NCBI GenBank assembly: GCA_013285465.1 | Contig: CP053449.1 | Coordinates: forward strand, 492,001 to 556,000 | DNA length: 64,000 nt | DNA from: Pseudomonadota bacterium | Lineage (GTDB): Bacteria > Pseudomonadota > Alphaproteobacteria > Micavibrionales > CSBR16-224 | Reading direction: 5' to 3' | Part shown: positions 10,033 through 18,905 of the stretch, piece after piece | How the letters are laid out: each line of letters begins with the position of its first letter | Numbering within the stretch: the stretch's first letter is position 1 | Made by a program: the position numbers and the translations under genes | The notes under the pieces: generated by a model | The model's database searches: none | Told to the model about the DNA's origin: nothing | Seen by the model: the letters and a program-made list of their open reading frames with translations, nothing else

Positions 10033-12371
10033 GTCAGTTTCCGTCCTTTCCCGTTAATGGCGTTTAAAACCGCTTCGGGCGTTGCGGGGGCATCCAGATG
10101 CGGGATACTGCCGTCAGTGCGTGCGGCGCAAACGGCATCCTTGATGGCAAGAAATGTCGAAATGGCCAGCATAAAGGGCGGTTCCCCCACGGCTTTGGAG
10201 CGGTAGACCGTCTCTTCCGGATTGTCGCCCTTATAAAGTTCAATACGGAAGTCATTTGGAATATCGCGCCCTGTCGGAATTTTATAAGTGCTGGGCGCAT
10301 GTGTTTTTAAGACGCCTTTATCATCCCACCATAATTCCTCGGAGGTCAGCCAGCCATTGCCTTGAATATAAGCGCCCTCAATCTGCCCGATATCAATGGC
10401 AGGGTTAATGGAGCGCCCGACATCATGCAGCAGATCGGCGCGCAGGATATTATATTCGCCCGTCAGCGTGTCGATGATGACTTCCGTCACCGCTGCGCCA
10501 TAGGCAAAATAGAAGAAGGGGCGGCCTTTGGATTTGACGGGATCCCAATGCAGTTTCGGCGTTTTGTAAAAACCGGTGGAGGATAGTGAGACGCGGTTCT
10601 CATAGGCCAGCATAATCAGGTTTTTAAAGGAAATGCTTTCATGACCGCCAAGACGGATGCGGTTGTTTTCAAAGATGACGTCCTCTGCGGGGATGTCGAA
10701 ATGTTTGGCGGCAAATTTTATGAGCCTGTTCTTGATGGTGATGACGGCGGCTTGTGCGGCTTTGCCGTTTAAATCCGTTCCGCTGGAGGCGGCCGTTGCC
10801 GAGGTGTTTGGAACCTTGCCGGTATCTGTCGCGGTGATTCTGACGCGGTCCAGATCAACCTGAAATTCATTGGCGACAATCTGCGCGACTTTTGTATGTA
10901 ATCCTTGCCCCATTTCGGTGCCGCCATGGTTCAGCTGGATACTGCCGTCTTTATAAACATGTACCAAAGCACCGGCCTGATTGAGCATTTTCAAGGTAAA
11001 GCTGATACCGAATTTAACGGGGGTCAGGGCGATGCCTTTTTTCAGGATTTTGCTGTCTGCATTGAATTTGTCAATCGCGGCGCGGCGGGCGCGGTAACCG
11101 GAGGATTCCGCCAAAGCGGGAAGCAGTTCATGCAGGATATTATCTTCGATGATCATACCGTAAGGTGTGGTGCAGCGGTTTTGCAGATGATCTTTTTTGT
11201 CATACAGGTTTAACAGCCGTACATCCAGGGGGTCTTTGCCGAGGCTGCGGGCGATGTTATCAATCATCTCTTCTGCGGCCAGCATGCCTTGCGGCCCGCC
11301 AAAGCCGCGAAAGGCGGTATCGGAGACCGTATTGGTGCGGCAGCGGTAACTGGTGATGCGGACATCTTTCAGGAAATAACCGTTATCGGTATGGAACATC
11401 GCGCGGTCGGCAATCGCATTGGAGAGATCGGGTGACATACCGCAGCGTACGGCATGGTTCATATGCAGACTTTCGATTAAACCGTCATCGTTAAATCCGG
11501 CCTGATAAGAGACGTCAAAAGCATGGCGTTTTCCGGTCAGGGTCATATCGTCATCACGGTCAAGGCGCAGCTTGACGGGGCGTCCGGTTTTCCATGCGCC
11601 TAATGCGGCCACGCAGGCAATCAATGATGCCTGACTTTCCTTGCCGCCGAAACCGCCGCCCATACGGCGTACGCGCACAGTGACGGCATGATCGGAGAGG
11701 AGAAGGGTTTTCGCAATTAAATGCTGCACTTCCGACGGGTGCTGCGTGGATGACCAGCAGGTAAACGTGCCGTCTTCCTCCGGAATGGCCATGGCAATCT
11801 GCCCTTCCAGATAGAAGTGATCCTGTCCGCCGCTTTTGAATGTTGCGGATATTTTATGCGGAGCTGCTGCATAGGCTTTGTCGGCATCACCTTGCTGCAT
11901 GATATGGGTTTCACCGACGAAATCCTGTTTTTCCAGCGCCTCTGCCGTTGTTAGAACGGCAGGTAATTCTTCATAGTCAATAACAGCCATTTTTGCGGCG
12001 CGGCGGGCAAGGGGGATCGTATCGGCAATCACCGCCAGAACGGATTGTCCGGCATAATGCACCTCCTCCTCGGCGAAAATAGGGTCGCCGCCGAAAACAG
12101 GGGCGGCATCATTACTGCCCGGAATATCCTGTGCCGTCAGAACGGCATGGACACCGTCAATATGGCAGGCACCGGTATCGATTTTTTTTATGCGGGCATG
12201 GGCATGCGGACTTTGCAGGATATAGGCATGTAGGCAGCCCTCCGGTTCGCGTACATCATCCGTATAGACGGCTTCGCCGGAAACATGCAATACGGCGCTA
12301 TCATGGCTTTTTGCACTGCCTGCGCCTCCCTTGATCTCATGCGTCATCGGCATCTCTGCGCTATCGGGCAT
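10029..12371 (-). CDS. xdhB: xanthine dehydrogenase, molybdopterin-binding subunit
   Basis: The large subunit that hydroxylates hypoxanthine and xanthine at the molybdenum site. Motifs seen are GGGFGGKESQ, AFRGFGGPQGM, GGTEMGQGLHTKVAQ and the C-terminal AVGEPPFMLA with the presumed catalytic Glu. I choose ATG 12371 (780 residues), which has AAGGG at good spacing and overlaps the xdhA stop by 11 bp. The longer frame to 12470 lies inside xdhA and lacks family similarity. It forms a heterodimer or dimer of heterodimers with XdhA in the cytoplasm. Confidence 0.96.
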   Translation of the reverse strand: MPDSAEMPMTHEIKGGAGSAKSHDSAVLHVSGEAVYTDDVREPEGCLHAYILQSPHAHARIKKIDTGACHIDGVHAVLTAQDIPGSNDAAPVFGGDPIFAEEEVHYAGQSVLAVIADTIPLARRAAKMAVIDYEELPAVLTTAEALEKQDFVGETHIMQQGDADKAYAAAPHKISATFKSGGQDHFYLEGQIAMAIPEEDGTFTCWSSTQHPSEVQHLIAKTLLLSDHAVTVRVRRMGGGFGGKESQASLIACVAALGAWKTGRPVKLRLDRDDDMTLTGKRHAFDVSYQAGFNDDGLIESLHMNHAVRCGMSPDLSNAIADRAMFHTDNGYFLKDVRITSYRCRTNTVSDTAFRGFGGPQGMLAAEEMIDNIARSLGKDPLDVRLLNLYDKKDHLQNRCTTPYGMIIEDNILHELLPALAESSGYRARRAAIDKFNADSKILKKGIALTPVKFGISFTLKMLNQAGALVHVYKDGSIQLNHGGTEMGQGLHTKVAQIVANEFQVDLDRVRITATDTGKVPNTSATAASSGTDLNGKAAQAAVITIKNRLIKFAAKHFDIPAEDVIFENNRIRLGGHESISFKNLIMLAYENRVSLSSTGFYKTPKLHWDPVKSKGRPFFYFAYGAAVTEVIIDTLTGEYNILRADLLHDVGRSINPAIDIGQIEGAYIQGNGWLTSEELWWDDKGVLKTHAPSTYKIPTGRDIPNDFRIELYKGDNPEETVYRSKAVGEPPFMLAISTFLAIKDAVCAARTDGSIPHLDAPATPEAVLNAINGKGRKLT

Positions 12372-13791
12372 AATCGTAAACCCTTGTTTCTGTTTCGGGC
12401 TGTGTCGTTTCGATGAAAAAGCGATAGAGAAGATTTTGCGCCGTTTGCATCCGGTATGCGGCACCGGCACGCATATCGGTCAGCGGTGCGTAATCTTTTG
12501 CCATTTCTTCCATAGCGGCGCGGCAGTTTTCCTCTGTCCAGTTTTTACCTGTAAGAAATGTTTCGGTATGGTCGGCGCGTTTCGGTGTGGCCGCCATACC
12601 GCCATAGGCAATGCGGGCTTCCGTAATGATGCCGTCTGTGAGTGTTAGCGCATAAGCGCCGCAAACAGCTGAGATATCCTGATCAAAACGCTTGGACAAT
12701 TTATAGGTTTTAAACAGCACATTCTCCGCTTTGCGCGGCACGATAATTTTTTCGAGGAACTCGCCTTTCTGCAAATCCTGTTTGCCGTAAGCGATAAAAT
12801 AATCCGCGATCGGAATGCTGCGGGTTTCATCCGCTTTGCGCAGGACAAGCTGCGCCCCCAGCGCGATCAAAAACGGTGCGCCGTCACCGATGGGGGAGCC
12901 ATTGGCAATATTACCGCCCAATGTACCGGAATTTCTGATCTGGACGGAGGCAAAACGCTGCAGTAATTCCGCAAGACTGTCATCAAAATTTGCCAGATGT
13001 TCAAAAGCATCTGTGTAGCTGACGGAAGCGCCGATCTCGATAGCACCGTCCGTTTCAGTAACATGGCGCAAGGAGGAAATTTCGCCCGTATAGATCATGA
13101 CAGGCAGTTCTTTGTGATGTTTGGTGACCCATAATCCGATATCGGTCCCGCCGGACAGGATAATCGCATCGGGATATTCCGCCAGCAATGCGCTGAATTC
13201 ATGTGCTTTATGCGGTGCGAAAAATTTAATGCCGTCTGCTTCGTAAGCAAGACCGCTGCTGCGTTGTAGATTTTTCAACGCTTTATTTTCAGGGATTTTA
13301 AAGCTCCCCATATTGCGGGCGGCATCCAGAATAGGGCGGTATCCGGTGCAGCGGCACAGATTACCGGCAATCGCATTTTGAATATCGGTGTCATTTGGTT
13401 TGTCTTTATTATGCCCCAATGCGTAAAGCGACATGACAAAACCGGGTGTGCAAAAGCCGCATTGCGAGCCGTGGCAATCGACCATGGCTTGCTGGACAGG
13501 ATGCAGCGCATTGCTTTTTTTGTCACGCAGATGTTCAACGGTAATCAGATGTTTGCCGTCCAGAACGGGTATAAAAAGAATGCAGGCATTCACGGATTTA
13601 TAGCGGGTTTCTCCGTCGATGATTTCGCCGAGGACGACGGTGCAGGCACCGCAATCACCTTCGGCACAGCCTTCTTTGCTGCCTTTCAGGCGCAAATGTT
13701 CGCGCAGATATTGCAGCACGGTGGTGGTCGGCGCAAGGCCGGAGATTTCGTGCGGGACATCATTGAGTATGAATTTGATCGTGTCGCTCAA
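12361..13791 (-). CDS. xdhA: xanthine dehydrogenase, FeS/FAD subunit (TTG start)
   Basis: The small subunit passes electrons from the Mo site through two [2Fe-2S] clusters to FAD and NAD+. Cluster II cysteines are Cys42, Cys47, Cys50 (GCAEGDCGAC) and Cys70. Cluster I cysteines are in GSQCGFCTPG (Cys111, Cys114) and NLCRCTGYRP (Cys146, Cys148). The FAD domain starts near 195 with ILSGGTDIG. No ATG fits the family N-terminus: the only sensible start is TTG at 13791 with GGAGAG upstream, giving 476 residues. The longer open frame to 13995 is fortuitous and lies over the eamA gene. Confidence 0.95.
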   Translation of the reverse strand: MSDTIKFILNDVPHEISGLAPTTTVLQYLREHLRLKGSKEGCAEGDCGACTVVLGEIIDGETRYKSVNACILFIPVLDGKHLITVEHLRDKKSNALHPVQQAMVDCHGSQCGFCTPGFVMSLYALGHNKDKPNDTDIQNAIAGNLCRCTGYRPILDAARNMGSFKIPENKALKNLQRSSGLAYEADGIKFFAPHKAHEFSALLAEYPDAIILSGGTDIGLWVTKHHKELPVMIYTGEISSLRHVTETDGAIEIGASVSYTDAFEHLANFDDSLAELLQRFASVQIRNSGTLGGNIANGSPIGDGAPFLIALGAQLVLRKADETRSIPIADYFIAYGKQDLQKGEFLEKIIVPRKAENVLFKTYKLSKRFDQDISAVCGAYALTLTDGIITEARIAYGGMAATPKRADHTETFLTGKNWTEENCRAAMEEMAKDYAPLTDMRAGAAYRMQTAQNLLYRFFIETTQPETETRVYDYAR

Positions 13792-13843
13792 AATTTTTCT
13801 CTCTCCAGTATTGCAGGAAATATAGCGTTTTTGCGCGAATGTG

Positions 13844-14737
13844 TCACGAAAGAAGTATAAGCGGCACGCCGATACACATGGCGATGACGCCGAGAATTTT
13901 CGGTGTGGTAATTTCCTCGCCAAAGGCGATGCGCCCGAGAGCGATGGCGGAGATTTGTCCGATAACGCGTTTGACCGATTCCATGATGCCGACATAAACC
14001 ATTTTCAGGGACAGCATTTGCAGCCCCATTGCGCAGGCATAGAATGCGGCGACAATACCGATGATTTTCCAGCCCTCTTTTTTCGGCAGCGGGTTTTTCT
14101 TGAAGCCGCCGCGCAGAAAAATCCACAGCCACAGTAAGGCGGAGGAGACGGTAAAATGGATCAGCGCATGGGTCGGCACATCGACATGGCGCAGGGCGAC
14201 ACGGTCAAAAACAGGGGCAAGCGTCCAGAACAAAGCCGTGACGCACATGAATTTTGCCCCCGGTTCGGAAATAAAATTTTTCCAGACGCCGGCAAAGCCA
14301 AAAATTTTCTCCGGCGGTACATAGAGCCAGAGAATACCGAGAACAACCAGCACAATGCCGCCCCATTGCGAGAAGACAAGCGTTTCTTCAAGAAAGAAAA
14401 AGCCGATCAGTGCCGTTAACACAGGTGTGATTGACAGCAGCGGCACAGTCTTGCTGAGAGGCGAAGCAAAAACCGCGCGGACAAAAAAGATATTGGCAAT
14501 GACATTGGAGAGAATATTTAAAGAACCGGGCAGAATATAGGCGCGGGAAAAAACATGATTGCCCGAGGCAAAAAACAGCGCGATATAAAGCGGAATGACA
14601 GCGGTAAAAATAATGGCGACCAGCATAGCCGGACCTGCGTGCTGACTGGCCGATTTACGGGTAAAATCCGCACCGGCATAGCATAATCCGCATCCGGCGA
14701 CAGCCAGCAGGGCGGGAAGGGTCATTTCCATTGTCAT
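13844..14737 (-). CDS. EamA/DMT-family transporter
   Basis: A 297-residue integral membrane protein with about ten hydrophobic helices in two similar halves, as in EamA drug/metabolite transporters. Glutamates at the helix ends (FFLEETLVFSQWGG and FGEEITTPKILG) match the duplicated EamA signature. It lies 52 bp upstream of xdhA on the same strand and is probably the first gene of the purine operon. A purine or purine-breakdown substrate is therefore possible, but the family is too broad to say. Confidence 0.85.
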   Translation of the reverse strand: MTMEMTLPALLAVAGCGLCYAGADFTRKSASQHAGPAMLVAIIFTAVIPLYIALFFASGNHVFSRAYILPGSLNILSNVIANIFFVRAVFASPLSKTVPLLSITPVLTALIGFFFLEETLVFSQWGGIVLVVLGILWLYVPPEKIFGFAGVWKNFISEPGAKFMCVTALFWTLAPVFDRVALRHVDVPTHALIHFTVSSALLWLWIFLRGGFKKNPLPKKEGWKIIGIVAAFYACAMGLQMLSLKMVYVGIMESVKRVIGQISAIALGRIAFGEEITTPKILGVIAMCIGVPLILLS

Positions 14738-14845
14738 ACCTTCTTCAATAACACTTTTCCTGTCGTGGGGGGAGGGGGAAAACGCGCTCTTGCGCTTTTT
14801 TACCGATAGATATAGGCTTTTGGCAAAGTTTCAAGGAGAGCGGAT

Positions 14846-15685
14846 ATGGCAAGAATTCCAAGCATTATCTATGGTACCGCATGGAAGGAAGAGCGGACGG
14901 AGGCGCTGGTGCGCCAAGCGCTGGATGCCGGATATACCGCAATCGATACCGCTAATCAGCGCAAACATTATTATGAGGAAGGTGTCGGCAATGCGCTGGC
15001 GCATTTTCTGCAAACGGGCCATGTGCCGCGTGCGGATTTATTCCTGCAGACAAAATTCACCTATGCGGCAGGGCAGGATCACCGTTTGCCTTATGATGTC
15101 AATGCCTCCTTCGCACAGCAGGTGCGGCAATCCTGTCATTCTTCTCTGGAACATCTGGGCGTTGATTATATCGACTCTTATATATTGCATGGTCCCAGCG
15201 CGGGCACAGGGCTGACGAGCGCGGATATGGAAGTCTGGGCGGCGATGGAGGCGCTGGTCAACAGCCATCAAGTACGGATGCTGGGCGTCTCCAATGTGAA
15301 TCTTGATCAATTGAAATTGCTGTATCGCAATGCGCATATCAAACCGGAATTTGTACAGAACCGTTGTTTTGCGGCAACGGGGTGGGATAAGGATATTCGT
15401 GATTTCTGCACGGCAAACGGTATTTATTATCAAGGCTTCTCGCTTTTGACGGCGAATGCGCGGGAATTGCAAAATCCGGCGATTGCCGCATTGGCGAAAA
15501 GCAAAGGCAAAACCATTCCGCAAACCGTGTTCCGTTTCGCTGTGGATGTCGGGATGATGCCGCTGACCGGAACAACGGATGAAAATCATATGCGTGAAGA
15601 TCTGGATATTTTTGATTTCGAGCTGACAAAGGACGAGATTGCGCTGGTTGAAAATATCGCGCAAAAACAGGAAGGACAGATGTAG
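14846..15685 (+). CDS. aldo/keto reductase, first gene of the kynurenine operon
   Basis: A 279-residue NAD(P)H-dependent reductase of the AKR superfamily. The catalytic tetrad is visible: Asp34 (AIDTANQRKHYYEEG), Tyr42 or Tyr43, Lys70 (LQTKFT) and His115 (ILHGPS). AAGGAG precedes the ATG. It is 2 bp upstream of the SDR gene and heads a nine-gene operon for kynurenine breakdown. Its substrate there is unknown. Because no 4-oxalocrotonate decarboxylase or hydratase is encoded in the operon, it is a candidate to reduce a product of 2-aminomuconate; that is inference. Confidence 0.88.
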   Translation: MARIPSIIYGTAWKEERTEALVRQALDAGYTAIDTANQRKHYYEEGVGNALAHFLQTGHVPRADLFLQTKFTYAAGQDHRLPYDVNASFAQQVRQSCHSSLEHLGVDYIDSYILHGPSAGTGLTSADMEVWAAMEALVNSHQVRMLGVSNVNLDQLKLLYRNAHIKPEFVQNRCFAATGWDKDIRDFCTANGIYYQGFSLLTANARELQNPAIAALAKSKGKTIPQTVFRFAVDVGMMPLTGTTDENHMREDLDIFDFELTKDEIALVENIAQKQEGQM

Positions 15686-15687
15686 AG

Positions 15688-16473
15688 ATGCAGGACTTAA
15701 AAGGTAAAAAAGCAATTATTTGCGGTGCCAGTAAAGGCATCGGCCGCGCTTCGGCGATTGCGCTGGCTGAGCGCGGCGCAACGGTGACGGTATTGGCGCG
15801 CAGTGCCGCGCCGCTGGAAGATGTACGGATATCTCTGGACACGACGGCAGGACAGACGCATCTGGCGCTGGTTGCTGATTTCCATGACCTTGACGGTTTG
15901 CAAACAATGATTGATGCTCATCTGGAGGCGCATGGCGCGTTTCATATTCTGGTCAATAATTCCGGCGGCCCGCCTGCGGGGCCTGCGCATCTTGCCGATG
16001 TAAAAGATTTTGCCGCCGCTTTTTCACAGCATGTGCTGGGCGGTCATATTATGATGCAGGCCTTACTGCCGGGGATGAAGGCGGAAAATTACGGGCGCAT
16101 CATTAATATCATTTCCACTTCGGTCAAGCAGCCGTTGAAGGGGCTGGGCGTATCCAATACCGTGCGCGGTGCGGTGGCGAACTGGGCGAAAACGCTGGCG
16201 GGCGAACTGGCGGAATGGGGGATTACCGTCAATAACGTGCTGCCCGGCGCGACCGATACCGATCGTCTGGGAGAAATTCTGCAAGGCAAGGCGGATAAAT
16301 TGGGCAAGACGCTGGACGAGGTTATCGCAGCGGAAAAAGCGGGGATTCCGGCAGGGCGTTTCGGCATGCCGGAAGAGCTGGGCGCGGCTGTTGCTTTTCT
16401 GGCAAGTCCTGCCGCCGCTTATATCAACGGTATCAATCTGCCTGTCGATGGCGGGCGTACAAGCTGTTTGTAA
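15688..16473 (+). CDS. atypical short-chain dehydrogenase lacking the Tyr/Lys pair
   Basis: A 261-residue Rossmann-fold SDR with the cofactor motif CGASKGIG (12-19), NNSGG (90-94) and the active-site serine region IINIISTS (138-145). Where classical SDRs have Tyr-x-x-x-Lys, this protein reads GVSNTVRGAV, so both catalytic residues are replaced by Val (about 155 and 159). A branch of SDRs with an SN-x-VR segment is known and of uncertain chemistry. It lies between the AKR and the aminomuconate semialdehyde dehydrogenase, so it probably acts on a pathway intermediate. Confidence 0.88.
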   Translation: MQDLKGKKAIICGASKGIGRASAIALAERGATVTVLARSAAPLEDVRISLDTTAGQTHLALVADFHDLDGLQTMIDAHLEAHGAFHILVNNSGGPPAGPAHLADVKDFAAAFSQHVLGGHIMMQALLPGMKAENYGRIINIISTSVKQPLKGLGVSNTVRGAVANWAKTLAGELAEWGITVNNVLPGATDTDRLGEILQGKADKLGKTLDEVIAAEKAGIPAGRFGMPEELGAAVAFLASPAAAYINGINLPVDGGRTSCL

Positions 16474-16485
16474 GAAGGTGACAAG

Positions 16486-17937
16486 ATGCTGCCGTCAACG
16501 GAGAAAATTCTGAATTTTATCGGCGGTGAGATGCGGCAGCCGCAAAGCGGTGCATGGCTCGATAATGTCGACCCTGCAACAGGGCAGGTTTACGGACAGA
16601 TTGCAGACTCCGCGCGGGATGATCTGGAGGCGGCGGTTCTTGCGGCAAAAAACGCTTTTCCGGCATGGCGCGATGCGGGGGCGGAAAAACGCGCTGCCTG
16701 CCTAAAAAAACTGGCCGATCTGATCGAAATGCATTTTGAGGCATTTGTGCGCGCCGAGAGTATTGATAACGGCAAGCCCGTTTCATTGGCACGGGCCGTT
16801 GATATTCCGCGCGGTATTGCCAATTTGCGTGCCTTTGCCGATGCAGCGCTGGAATTTTCCGGCGAATGTTTTGAAAATGATGTGTCTGAGAGTTATACGC
16901 TGCGCCAGCCGCATGGCGTGGTTGCCACGATCAGCCCGTGGAACTTGCCGCTGCTGCTGTTTACATGGAAAGCGGCACCCGCATTGGCGGCAGGGAATTG
17001 CCTGATTGCCAAGCCGAGTGAGGTCACGCCTGCGAGTGCGTTTCTGTTATCTGCGCTGATTAATGAAGCTGGTTTCCCACCCGGTGTCTTTAATGTATTG
17101 CATGGGCGCGGTGCGGAAATCGGCGCGGCGATTACGGCGCATCCCGATATTGCCGCAATCTCTTTCACAGGTGGAACGGCAACGGGGAAGGCGATTTATG
17201 CGGGTGCGGCTGAGAATTTGAAAAAAATTTCGCTGGAGCTGGGCGGTAAAAATCCGACGATTATTTTTGCCGATGCGGATTTTGACAAAGCTGTTGAAGG
17301 AGCGAAAACAGCGGCATTTGCCAATCAGGGGCAGGTCTGTCTTTGCGGCTCGCGGCTGTTGATTGAAGAGAGTATCTTTGAGAAATTCAAAACGGCTTTT
17401 CTTGAAAAAACCGCCGCGCTGAAAATCGGCGATCCGCTGGATGAGGGAACGCAGCATGGCGCAACGGTTTCAGAGCAGCATATGCAGAAAGTGCTGTCCT
17501 GTATTGCGCTGGCAAAGCAAGAGGGTGGCAAAACTCTGACAGGCGGTGAGCGCGTGACAGTTGAAGGACGCTGCGAAAACGGCTTTTTTATTGCGCCGAC
17601 GGTGATTGAAAATCTGCCGCAGAATTGCCGCACAAATAAAGAGGAAATTTTCGGTCCTGTTGTGACATTGATGCCGTTTAAAACGGAAGCAGAGGCTTTA
17701 GAAATTGCTAACGGTACCGAATACGGGCTGGCATCTTCCGTCTGGACGCAGGATGAAGAAAAAGCGGCGCGTATGGCGGCGGGAATTGACAGCGGCATTG
17801 TCTGGATCAATTGCTGGAATTTGCGTGATTTAAATACGCCGTTTGGCGGTATGAAAAAATCCGGCATCGGGCGCGAGGGCAAACACCGCGCCATGCAGTT
17901 TTTTACCGAGGAAAAAACCGTCACCCGTCCGAAATAA
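16486..17937 (+). CDS. 2-aminomuconate 6-semialdehyde dehydrogenase
   Basis: An NAD-dependent aldehyde dehydrogenase (483 residues) oxidising 2-aminomuconate semialdehyde to 2-aminomuconate before it cyclises to picolinate. ALDH landmarks are Asn153 in ISPWNLP, Lys176 (LIAKPSE), FTGGTATG, Glu251 in LELGGKNP and the nucleophile Cys285 in GQVCLCGSR. The general ALDH fold alone does not define the substrate. The assignment rests on its place between the SDR and aminomuconate deaminase in an operon with HAO and ACMSD. AAGAAGG precedes the start. Confidence 0.9.
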   Translation: MLPSTEKILNFIGGEMRQPQSGAWLDNVDPATGQVYGQIADSARDDLEAAVLAAKNAFPAWRDAGAEKRAACLKKLADLIEMHFEAFVRAESIDNGKPVSLARAVDIPRGIANLRAFADAALEFSGECFENDVSESYTLRQPHGVVATISPWNLPLLLFTWKAAPALAAGNCLIAKPSEVTPASAFLLSALINEAGFPPGVFNVLHGRGAEIGAAITAHPDIAAISFTGGTATGKAIYAGAAENLKKISLELGGKNPTIIFADADFDKAVEGAKTAAFANQGQVCLCGSRLLIEESIFEKFKTAFLEKTAALKIGDPLDEGTQHGATVSEQHMQKVLSCIALAKQEGGKTLTGGERVTVEGRCENGFFIAPTVIENLPQNCRTNKEEIFGPVVTLMPFKTEAEALEIANGTEYGLASSVWTQDEEKAARMAAGIDSGIVWINCWNLRDLNTPFGGMKKSGIGREGKHRAMQFFTEEKTVTRPK

Positions 17938-17949
17938 AGGAGAGAGAAA

Positions 17950-18372
17950 ATGAGTATCGCCCATAATTCAGAAAAAGCGCCCGAACCGGTCGGGTTGTAT
18001 CCGCATTCGCGCCGTGTCGGTAATTTGCTGTTTTTGTCCGGCGTTGGCCCGCGCAAAAAAGGCACGAAAGAAATCCCCGGCGTGACGCTGGATGCCGATG
18101 GCAATATCACGGATTACGATATTGCCGCGCAATGCCACAGCGTTTTTGAAAACGTCAAAAATATTCTGGAATCCTCCGGCGCATCATGGACGGATTTGGT
18201 GGATGTGACGGTTTATCTGACGAATATGAAACAGGATTTCCCGATCTATAACAAAATCTGGGCGGAATATTTTTCCGAGAACCCGCCCTGCCGTACAACG
18301 GTCGAAGTGACGGCACTGCCGACCCCGATTGCGATTGAGTTGAAATGCCTTGCCGCTTTAAAGGAGGTGTAA
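17950..18372 (+). CDS. 2-aminomuconate deaminase (RidA family)
   Basis: A 140-residue RidA/YjgF-fold enzyme. It carries the family core VGNLLFLSGVGP, the TNM segment and the Arg-containing PCRTTVEVTALP near the C-terminus that binds the carboxylate of enamine substrates. In the nba/amn pathways the RidA-type deaminase converts 2-aminomuconate to 2-oxo-3-hexenedioate (4-oxalocrotonate) plus ammonia, and the operon position supports that role over general enamine clean-up. The next gene starts 2 bp after its stop. Confidence 0.88.
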   Translation: MSIAHNSEKAPEPVGLYPHSRRVGNLLFLSGVGPRKKGTKEIPGVTLDADGNITDYDIAAQCHSVFENVKNILESSGASWTDLVDVTVYLTNMKQDFPIYNKIWAEYFSENPPCRTTVEVTALPTPIAIELKCLAALKEV

Positions 18373-18373
18373 C

Positions 18374-18901
18374 ATGCTGCCCCCGATTAATTTTAAACAA
18401 TGGATTGACGATAATCGCGATAAATTAAAACCGCCTGTTTGCAATCAGGTTGTTTATCAGGACAGCGAATTCATCATCATGGTTGTCGGCGGTCCGAATA
18501 CGCGCAAGGATTATCATGATGATTGCGGCGAGGAATTTTTCTACCAGATCGAAGGTGATATGGTGTTGCGTATTATCGAAGACGGCAAACCGAAAGATAT
18601 TACGATTAAAGAAGGCGAGATTTTCCTGCTACCGCCGCATGTGCATCATTCGCCGCAGCGTTTTGAAAATACCGTCGGTTTGGTAATCGAGCGTAAACGG
18701 ACGAAAGAGGAGTTGGACGGCTTTGTCTGGTATTGTGATAAATGCCATCACAAACTTTATGAGGAATATATTCCGCTGAAAAGCATTGTGAAAGATCTGC
18801 CCGCCGTGTTTGACAATTTCTGGAACAGTGAAGCTCATCGCAGTTGTGAGGTTTGCGGTTATGTGATGCCGCTGCCGGAAAACCGCAAAAAATCCGCATA
18901 A
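18374..18901 (+). CDS. 3-hydroxyanthranilate 3,4-dioxygenase
   Basis: An iron-dependent extradiol dioxygenase opening 3-hydroxyanthranilate to 2-amino-3-carboxymuconate semialdehyde. The 175-residue cupin has the iron ligands His (KDYHDDCGEEFF, about 48) and Glu (about 54), plus the His of PPHVHHSPQR. It also has the C-terminal rubredoxin-like pair CDKC and CEVC seen in bacterial enzymes. AAGGAGG lies before the ATG. It is equivalent to nbaC of Pseudomonas fluorescens KU-7. Confidence 0.96.
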   Translation: MLPPINFKQWIDDNRDKLKPPVCNQVVYQDSEFIIMVVGGPNTRKDYHDDCGEEFFYQIEGDMVLRIIEDGKPKDITIKEGEIFLLPPHVHHSPQRFENTVGLVIERKRTKEELDGFVWYCDKCHHKLYEEYIPLKSIVKDLPAVFDNFWNSEAHRSCEVCGYVMPLPENRKKSA

Positions 18902-18905
18902 AAAT

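Noticed and set aside
13792-13995. Upstream extension of xdhA to an ATG at 13995
   Set aside because: The extra residues run over eamA and do not resemble the 2Fe-2S domain N-terminus; the TTG at 13791 has a ribosome site.
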